From Bifidobacterium amazonense (lineage in GTDB: Bacteria > Actinomycetota > Actinomycetes > Actinomycetales > Bifidobacteriaceae): a DNA stretch of 64,000 nucleotides. The stretch is from contig NZ_JAFEJT020000005.1 of the NCBI RefSeq assembly GCF_018555435.2, positions 26,340 to 90,339 on the forward strand. Reading direction: 5' to 3'. Position numbers and translations under genes: made by a program. Within the stretch, counting starts at the first letter, position 1. Each line of letters opens with the position of its first letter. Positions 58,764 to 64,000 of this stretch are shown here, in pieces. The notes under the pieces were generated by a model, which saw only the letters and a program-made list of their open reading frames with translations, searched no databases and was not told the DNA's origin.

Positions 58764-58803
58764 GAGAAACCCCCTGAATCCGCGAGGATTCAGGGGGTTT
58801 CTC
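58764..58803. terminator. Terminator after tuf
   Basis: 18-bp perfect arms GAGAAACCCCCTGAATCC and its complement around 4 bases, 43 bases after the tuf stop on the minus strand. The remaining 58648-58760 holds the efp promoter region. Confidence 0.93.
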
Positions 58804-58845
58804 AGAACGCTAGTTCAAGCGTGTCATGATGCTCTACTGATGAAA

Positions 58846-60045
58846 TCAGGCGAGGATCTTGGTGACACGGCCCGAGCCGACGGTGTGACCACCCTCACGC
58901 ACGGCGAAGGTCAGGCCCTCCTCCATAGCGATCGGCTGGATCAGCTCGACGGTGAAGGTCGCGTGATCGCCCGGCTGGACCATCTCGACGCCTTCCGGCA
59001 GCTCGATGACGCCGGTGACGTCGGTGGTGCGGAAGTAGAACTGCGGACGGTAGTTGGAGAAGAACGGCGAGTGACGGCCACCCTCATCCTTGGTCAGAAC
59101 GTAGACTTCGCCCTCGAACTTGGTGTGCGGGGTGACGGAGCCCGGCTTGGCCACAACCTGGCCACGCTCGACATCGGTACGGTTGATGCCGCGGAGCAGC
59201 AGACCGGTGTTGTCGCCAGCCTCGCAGGCGTCCATGGTCTTGTGGAACGTCTCGATGGAGGTGACGGTGGTGGTCTGGGTCGGACGGATGCCGACGATCT
59301 CGACCGGGGTGTTGACGGCCAGCTGGCCACGCTCAACACGACCGGTGACGACGGTGCCACGGCCGGAGATGGTGAAGACGTCCTCGATCGGCATCAGGAA
59401 CGGCTTGTCGAGGTCGTGGACCGGGGTCGGGATGTACTCGTCGACGGCGTCCATGAGCTTCTTGATCTGCTCGACCCACTTCTCGTGATCCGGAGCGTCA
59501 TCGTGCAGAGCGCCGTAGGCGGACACGCGGATGACCGGGCAGTCGCGATCGAAGCCGTTCTCGTCGAGGAGGTCACGGACCTCTTCCTCAACGAGCTCGA
59601 TGAGTTCCTCGTCCTCGACCATGTCGCACTTGTTCAGGGCGACGAGGATCTTCGGGACGCCCACCTGACGGGCGAGCAGCACGTGCTCGCGGGTCTGGGC
59701 CATCGGGCCGTCGGTGGCGGCCACAACGAGGATGGCGCCATCCATCTGAGCAGCGCCGGTGATCATGTTCTTCACGAAGTCGGCGTGGCCCGGGCAGTCC
59801 ACGTGAGCGTAGTGACGCTTCGCGGTCTGGTACTCGATGTGGGCGATGTTGATGGTGATACCACGCTGCTGCTCTTCCGGAGCGGCGTCGATCTGGTTGA
59901 AGTCGTACTCCGGGTTGAGATCCGGGTACTCCTCGTGCAGGACCTTGGAGATGGCCGCGGTCAAGGTCGTCTTGCCGTGATCGACGTGGCCGATGGTACC
60001 GATGTTAACGTGCGGCTTAGTACGCTCGTACTTTTCCTTTGCCAT
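58846..60045 (-). CDS. tuf: Elongation factor Tu
   Basis: 399 residues. G motifs [10 protein letters not shown] near 19-28, DCPGHADF near 80-87, NKCDMVED near 135-142. All three domains are complete, ending in GRVTKILA. It delivers aminoacyl-tRNA to the ribosome. AGGAGG lies 8 bases before the ATG. Last gene of the str operon; 174 bases separate it from fusA. Confidence 0.98.
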   Translation of the reverse strand: MAKEKYERTKPHVNIGTIGHVDHGKTTLTAAISKVLHEEYPDLNPEYDFNQIDAAPEEQQRGITINIAHIEYQTAKRHYAHVDCPGHADFVKNMITGAAQMDGAILVVAATDGPMAQTREHVLLARQVGVPKILVALNKCDMVEDEELIELVEEEVRDLLDENGFDRDCPVIRVSAYGALHDDAPDHEKWVEQIKKLMDAVDEYIPTPVHDLDKPFLMPIEDVFTISGRGTVVTGRVERGQLAVNTPVEIVGIRPTQTTTVTSIETFHKTMDACEAGDNTGLLLRGINRTDVERGQVVAKPGSVTPHTKFEGEVYVLTKDEGGRHSPFFSNYRPQFYFRTTDVTGVIELPEGVEMVQPGDHATFTVELIQPIAMEEGLTFAVREGGHTVGSGRVTKILA

Positions 60046-60154
60046 TACTTTTGTCCTCCTGGACGTCTCGTGTAGTAAAAGCCCCGGCTTGTGGCCCGGG
60101 CACTCGCTACAGTTTACTGGGTTTCTGGGTTATGTGCCACTTTGGAGCCAGAAC

Positions 60155-60188
60155 CCAGTCAGCGCTACACGATATTAGCGCTGACTGG
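60155..60188. terminator. Stem-loop between fusA and tuf
   Basis: 11-bp perfect arms CCAGTCAGCGC and its complement around a 12-base loop, 32 bases after the fusA stop. No T-run. Likely an attenuator or mRNA-processing hairpin that sets tuf expression apart from fusA. Confidence 0.6.
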
Positions 60189-60219
60189 AGACACTGGACG
60201 CCTTAAGCGGCAGCGCGTG

Positions 60220-62349
60220 TCACTCGCCGCGCTGGGCCTTGACGATCTCGTCGGAGACCGACTTCGGGACCTCGGCGTAGGAGTCCATCTGCATGGTGAA
60301 CATGGCGCGGCCCTGGGTCTTGGAACGCAGGTCGCCGATGTAGCCGAACATCTCGGACAGCGGGACCTTGGCGTCGATGACCTTGACGCCGGTGGCGTCG
60401 GTCATGGACTGGATGTTGCCACGACGCTGGTTCAGATCGCCGATGACGTCGCCCATGTACTCCTCCGGAGTACGGACTTCGACGGCCATGATCGGCTCGA
60501 GGATGACCGGCTTGGCCTTCGGAGCGGCTTCCTTGAACGCCATGGAACCGGCGATCTTGAAGGCCATTTCGGAGGAATCGACCGGGTGCATCTGGCCGTC
60601 GTACACGGTGGCCTTGACGCCCACGACCGGGAAGCCGGCGAGCACGCCGGATTCCATGGCTTCCTTGACACCGGCCTCGATGGGTCCGATGAACTCGGCG
60701 GAGATGTGGCCGCCGGTGACCTCGTTGACGAACTCGAACGTCTCGCCGGCCTCGGTGTCGAGCGGCTCGAAGTTCATGAACACCTTTGCGAACTGGCCGG
60801 AACCACCGGTCTGCTTCTTGTGGGTGTAGACTTCGTTCATCACGGCCTTGCGGATGGTCTCGCGGTAGGCGACCTGCGGCTTGCCGACGTTGCACTCGAC
60901 CTTGAACTCGCGGCGCATACGGTCGACGATGATGTCGAGCTGGAGCTCGCCCATGCCGGCGATCAGGGTCTGGCCGGACTCCTCGTCGGTGGTGACCTGG
61001 AAGGTCGGATCCTCGTCGGAGAGCTTCGCGAGGGCGATGCCCATCTTCTCCTGATCGGCCTTGGTCTTCGGCTCCACGGCCACCTGGATGACCGGGTCCG
61101 GGAAGGTCATGGACTCGAGGGAGATCGGGGCGGACTCGGCGCACAGGGTGTCACCGGTGGACACGTTCTTCAGACCGACGAACGTGTAGATGTTGCCGGC
61201 TTCGGCGGCATCGACCGGGTTCTCCTTATCGGCGTGCATCTGGAAGATCTTGCCGATGCGCTCCTTCTTGCCCTTCGTGGAGTCGAGCACGTTGTCGCCC
61301 GGCTTGACGGAGCCGGAGTAGACGCGCACGAACACGAGCTTGCCGTAGAACGGGTGCGTGGAGATCTTGAAGACGAGGGCCGCGAACGGATCGGAAACCA
61401 GCGGCTTGCGGTCGATCTCGACGGACTCGTCGCCCGGCTTGAAGCCCTTGATGGACGGCACGTCCTCCGGGGAGGGCAGGTAGTCCACAACGGCGTCGAG
61501 CATCGGCTGCACGCCCTTGTCCTTGAACGCGGAACCGCAGAGGACCGGGTAGGCACGACGCTCGATGGTGAGCTTGCGGATACCCGCACGGATCTCCTCT
61601 TCGGTCAGCTCGCCGGCCTCGAGGTACTTCTCGGTCAGCTCGTCGCTGGCCTCAGCAACGTCGTCGAGCAGCTGGGCGCGGTACTCCTCGGCCTTGTCCT
61701 GCAGGTCGGCCGGGATGTCGGTGGTGTCGTAGTGGGCACCCTGATCGGTGGAAACGTCGTTCCACACGTAGGCCTTCATGCGGATCAGGTCGACGACGCC
61801 AGCGAAGTCGTTCTCGGCGCCGATCGGCAGCTGGACGACGAGCGGCTTGGCGCCGAGCTTGTCCTTGATGGTCTGCACGGAGAAGTAGAAGTCAGCGCCG
61901 AGCTTGTCCATCTTGTTGATGAAGCAGATGCGCGGGACGCCGTACTTGTCGGCCTGACGCCACACGGTCTCGGACTGCGGCTCCACGCCTTCCTTGCCAT
62001 CGAAGACGGCGACGGCACCATCAAGGACGCGCAGAGAGCGCTCCACCTCGGCCGTGAAGTCCACGTGGCCCGGGGTATCGATGATGTTGATCTGGAACTT
62101 GTCCTTGGTGTCGTGCGTCTGGCGGTTCCAGAAGCAGGTGGTGGCGGCGGACTGGATGGTGATGCCGCGCTCCTGCTCCTGAGCCATGAAGTCCATCGTC
62201 GAGGCGCCGTCGTGGGTCTCACCGATCTTGTAGTTCTTGCCGGTGTAGAAGAGGATGCGCTCGGTGGTGGTGGTCTTACCGGCATCGATGTGGGCCATGA
62301 TGCCGATGTTGCGGATCATGTGCAGATCCGTAAGCACGTCAAGTGCCAT
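60220..62349 (-). CDS. fusA: Elongation factor G
   Basis: 709 residues. G motifs [13 protein letters not shown] near 18-30, [14 protein letters not shown] near 88-101, NKMDKLGAD near 142-150; all five domains present, ending with [13 protein letters not shown]. It catalyses ribosomal translocation. It follows rpsG by 30 bases. This is the housekeeping factor, distinct from the tet-like GTPase at 46471. Confidence 0.98.
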   Translation of the reverse strand: MALDVLTDLHMIRNIGIMAHIDAGKTTTTERILFYTGKNYKIGETHDGASTMDFMAQEQERGITIQSAATTCFWNRQTHDTKDKFQINIIDTPGHVDFTAEVERSLRVLDGAVAVFDGKEGVEPQSETVWRQADKYGVPRICFINKMDKLGADFYFSVQTIKDKLGAKPLVVQLPIGAENDFAGVVDLIRMKAYVWNDVSTDQGAHYDTTDIPADLQDKAEEYRAQLLDDVAEASDELTEKYLEAGELTEEEIRAGIRKLTIERRAYPVLCGSAFKDKGVQPMLDAVVDYLPSPEDVPSIKGFKPGDESVEIDRKPLVSDPFAALVFKISTHPFYGKLVFVRVYSGSVKPGDNVLDSTKGKKERIGKIFQMHADKENPVDAAEAGNIYTFVGLKNVSTGDTLCAESAPISLESMTFPDPVIQVAVEPKTKADQEKMGIALAKLSDEDPTFQVTTDEESGQTLIAGMGELQLDIIVDRMRREFKVECNVGKPQVAYRETIRKAVMNEVYTHKKQTGGSGQFAKVFMNFEPLDTEAGETFEFVNEVTGGHISAEFIGPIEAGVKEAMESGVLAGFPVVGVKATVYDGQMHPVDSSEMAFKIAGSMAFKEAAPKAKPVILEPIMAVEVRTPEEYMGDVIGDLNQRRGNIQSMTDATGVKVIDAKVPLSEMFGYIGDLRSKTQGRAMFTMQMDSYAEVPKSVSDEIVKAQRGE

Positions 62350-62379
62350 TTGCTATTCCTTAGCTCTCGTTCTTGGAAA

Positions 62380-62850
62380 TTACCAGCGGTAGTGAGCGAA
62401 GGCCTTGTTGGCCTCTGCCATCTTATGAGTATCCTCGCGGCGCTTGACAGAAGCACCGAGGCCGTTGGAGGCGTCGAGGATCTCGTTGGCGAGACGCTCG
62501 GCCATGGTCTTCTCGCGACGGGCGCGGGAGAAGTCGGTCAGCCAGCGCAGGGACAGCGTGTTGGCGCGGTTCGGCTTGACCTCGACCGGGACCTGGTAGG
62601 TCGCACCGCCGACGCGGCGGGAACGGACCTCGAGGGACGGACGGATGTTGTCCAGAGCGCGCTTGAGAACAGCGACCGGCTCCTGGTCGGTCTTCTCCTT
62701 GATCATATCGAGCGCGGAGTAGACGATGTCCTCGGCGATCGACTTCTTGCCGTCGAGCAGGATCTTGTTGATGAGCTGAGCCACGACGGTCGAGCCGTAG
62801 ATCGGATCGGGCAGCAGCGTGTGCTTCTTAGCGGGGCCTTTACGTGACAT
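62380..62850 (-). CDS. rpsG: Ribosomal protein S7
   Basis: 156 residues, the standard actinobacterial length. Recognised by [19 protein letters not shown] and the end [15 protein letters not shown]. It organises the 3' domain of 16S rRNA. It starts 5 bases after the rpsL stop. Confidence 0.98.
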   Translation of the reverse strand: MSRKGPAKKHTLLPDPIYGSTVVAQLINKILLDGKKSIAEDIVYSALDMIKEKTDQEPVAVLKRALDNIRPSLEVRSRRVGGATYQVPVEVKPNRANTLSLRWLTDFSRARREKTMAERLANEILDASNGLGASVKRREDTHKMAEANKAFAHYRW

Positions 62851-62855
62851 ATCTC

Positions 62856-63227
62856 TTACTTCGCCTTCTTTGCTCCGTACAGGGAACGACCCTGCTTGCG
62901 GTCCTTAACACCCTGGGTATCGAGCGCACCACGCACGATGTGGTAACGCACGCCCGGCAGATCCTTCACACGGCCGCCGCGCACGAGCACGATGGAGTGC
63001 TCCTGCAGGTTGTGGCCCTCGCCCGGGATGTAGGCGGTGACTTCGATGCCCGAGGAAAGGCGCACACGGGCGACCTTACGCAGAGCCGAGTTCGGCTTCT
63101 TCGGGGTGGTGGTGTACACACGGGTGCACACGCCGCGGCGCAGCGGGCTGCCCTTCAAGGCCAAAGTCTTCGACTTCTTCGGCTTGGCCTGACGTCCCTT
63201 ACGGACGAGCTGTTCAATAGTAGGCAA
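62856..63227 (-). CDS. rpsL: Ribosomal protein S12
   Basis: 123 residues. TTG start at 63227 (GGAGAA 6 bases before), giving [14 protein letters not shown] as in other S12 proteins. The decoding-site loop [16 protein letters not shown] is intact with the conserved Lys that, when changed, gives streptomycin resistance, so this sequence looks wild-type sensitive. First gene of the str operon. Confidence 0.98.
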   Translation of the reverse strand: MPTIEQLVRKGRQAKPKKSKTLALKGSPLRRGVCTRVYTTTPKKPNSALRKVARVRLSSGIEVTAYIPGEGHNLQEHSIVLVRGGRVKDLPGVRYHIVRGALDTQGVKDRKQGRSLYGAKKAK

Positions 63228-63543
63228 CTTGAATTCTCCGATTCAGTGGTTTCTCTTGTTTCCGTGAGACCGCCGCACTGCGCCCACACTTTGCCCACTG
63301 ATCGACAGATCGGTCAAAGATAGCCACAGTCCACCGGCCCGATGGCCCGATCCTCTTTCACAGTCCGCATTGCTGCGCGCGATCCAGTCGATTCACGGGA
63401 TATCCCAACCCGCACGCCTGTTACATAAGGCATGCCGTTGGCACACACGAATTACTATGATACACCACCCCACGACATGCGACACGCTGCAGCGACCAAC
63501 CGCCACGCGCGCCACTTCGCACATGCCGTAGACCTCAAAACGC
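63228..63543. other. rpsL upstream region
   Basis: 316 bases with no gene. It must hold the str operon promoter; TATCAT at about 63455 on the minus strand is a possible -10, but no confident -35 is seen. Confidence 0.4.
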
Positions 63544-63571
63544 AAAAACCCGGAGCAATGCTCCGGGTTTC
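63544..63571 (-). terminator. Terminator of tRNA-His
   Basis: On the minus strand AACCCGGAGC and GCTCCGGGTT pair around an AT dinucleotide loop region, followed by TTTTTG. It starts 4 bases after the tRNA 3' end. Confidence 0.9.
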
Positions 63572-63574
63572 TCG

Positions 63575-63651
63575 TGGGGTGGCTAACGCGGCTCGAACGC
63601 GCGACCTGCTGAACCACAATCAGCTGCTCTACCAACTGAGCTATAGCCACC
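63575..63651 (-). tRNA. tRNA-His (GTG anticodon), CCA encoded
   Basis: 77 bases including G-1 and a gene-encoded CCA. Acceptor GGTGGCTA pairs with TAGCCACC; D arm TATAGCTCAGTTGGTAGAGC; anticodon loop TTGTGGT within GCTGA/TCAGC; T arm GCGCGTTCGAGCCGCG. The G-1:C73 pair is the histidine identity mark. Confidence 0.97.
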
Positions 63652-63868
63652 ATCGTCGTCCCCTGCACCAGCAGTGCAGCAGGCAACAGATGGATACTAT
63701 ACACGAACCTCCGAGATACGCCACTTCGGCGTGTCGCGACGGTTTCACTACGTACCCAGATGTCGGATCATGTGCGTTTTCCTGACGCACAGCAGTCAGA
63801 ATGTGCGGTTCTGTTCATTCGGTAAACCGCAAGCAAACACTTGAAAACATTGGGTTGACAAGCCATTG

Positions 63869-63942
63869 CGCCCGCGAGGTGCCTCATTTGAAAATGAGCG
63901 CGTAATCCGGAGTGGTGCCTCACCTGTGGTGAGCGTGAAATC
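63869..63942. repeat. Two related stem-loops in tandem
   Basis: GGTGCCTCATTT..AAATGAGCG (about 63877-63902) and GGTGCCTCACC..GGTGAGCG (about 63914-63936), each followed by GTAATCC or TGAAATCC. The second sits 7 bases after the stop of the incoming minus-strand gene. The rest of 63652-63868 shows nothing I can identify. Confidence 0.65.
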
Positions 63943-64000
63943 CTAGTCCGCGTCGGCTTGTGGGGTTTCGTCGTCTTCCGGTTCGACGCCCGCGATCCGG
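63943..64000 (-). CDS. C-terminal end of an unknown protein (enters from the right edge)
   Basis: The last 18 codons read RIAGVEPEDDETPQADAD and stop at 63943. This is an acidic tail with no recognisable family; the gene body is outside the window. Confidence 0.5.
   Translation of the reverse strand, partial: RIAGVEPEDDETPQADAD

Overview
The window is a high-GC actinobacterial chromosome segment, most probably Bifidobacterium or a close relative in the Bifidobacteriaceae. The evidence is a GluABCD-type glutamate transporter, the rpsL-rpsG-fusA-tuf operon, an efp-nusB-carA-carB-pyrF/gmk cluster, several LacI regulators paired with sugar ABC transporters and GH43/GH28 hydrolases, and GTG/TTG starts behind good Shine-Dalgarno sequences. 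The genus is an inference from gene content.

Layout. (1) 1-6650: an oligopeptide ABC transporter operon (dppB end, dppC, dppD, dppF, binding lipoprotein) followed by a serine hydrolase of the class C beta-lactamase fold. By eye this segment is lower in GC than the rest and ends in a scar: a partial duplication of the hydrolase 3' end fused to a TraX-like C-terminal remnant. (2) 6672-10493: a DUF3516 Ski2-like helicase and a PPK2 polyphosphate kinase, then repeat-rich DNA. (3) 10920-30826: a pectin/galacturonate utilisation region. It holds an LplABC-type sugar ABC transporter with its own LacI regulator, an ABC exporter, two GH43-type hydrolases, tagaturonate reductase (uxaB), altronate dehydratase (uxaA), uronate isomerase (uxaC), a second LacI regulator, and a cytoplasmic GH28 with an Fn3 domain. 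Together UxaC-UxaB-UxaA would convert D-galacturonate released by GH28 into 2-keto-3-deoxygluconate. The kinase and aldolase that should follow are not in the window. The permease lplB is split by an IS3-family element with a perfect 3-bp target duplication, so oligosaccharide import by this transporter is probably broken in this strain. (4) 31009-34688: gluABCD. (5) 34819-46467: YbaK deacylase, MATE pump, UvrA paralogue, MalY/PatB lyase, Zn-alcohol dehydrogenase, DedA protein, two Gly/Ser-rich envelope proteins, MerR regulator. (6) 46471-63651: TetM/W-like GTPase, ilvD, the carAB-pyrF/gmk operon with nusB and efp, the str operon, and tRNA-His. The end of one more gene enters at 63943.

The most useful new observations are regulatory. 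A 16-bp motif, GCAAAC(CG/GC)YGGCAACA, lies upstream of uxaB, uxaC and the GH28 gene in the same orientation, and marks a likely galacturonate regulon of the LacI protein at 26872-27957. A second motif, TAACGATATA, lies upstream of both GH43 genes and at the lplB promoter, pointing to a second regulon in the same island. Structural curiosities are an alternating 51/53-bp tandem hairpin array between uxaA and uxaC, a dispersed CGCTTACGTGTAGCGG repeat at two intergenic loci, and a PyrF-Gmk fusion translationally coupled to carB.
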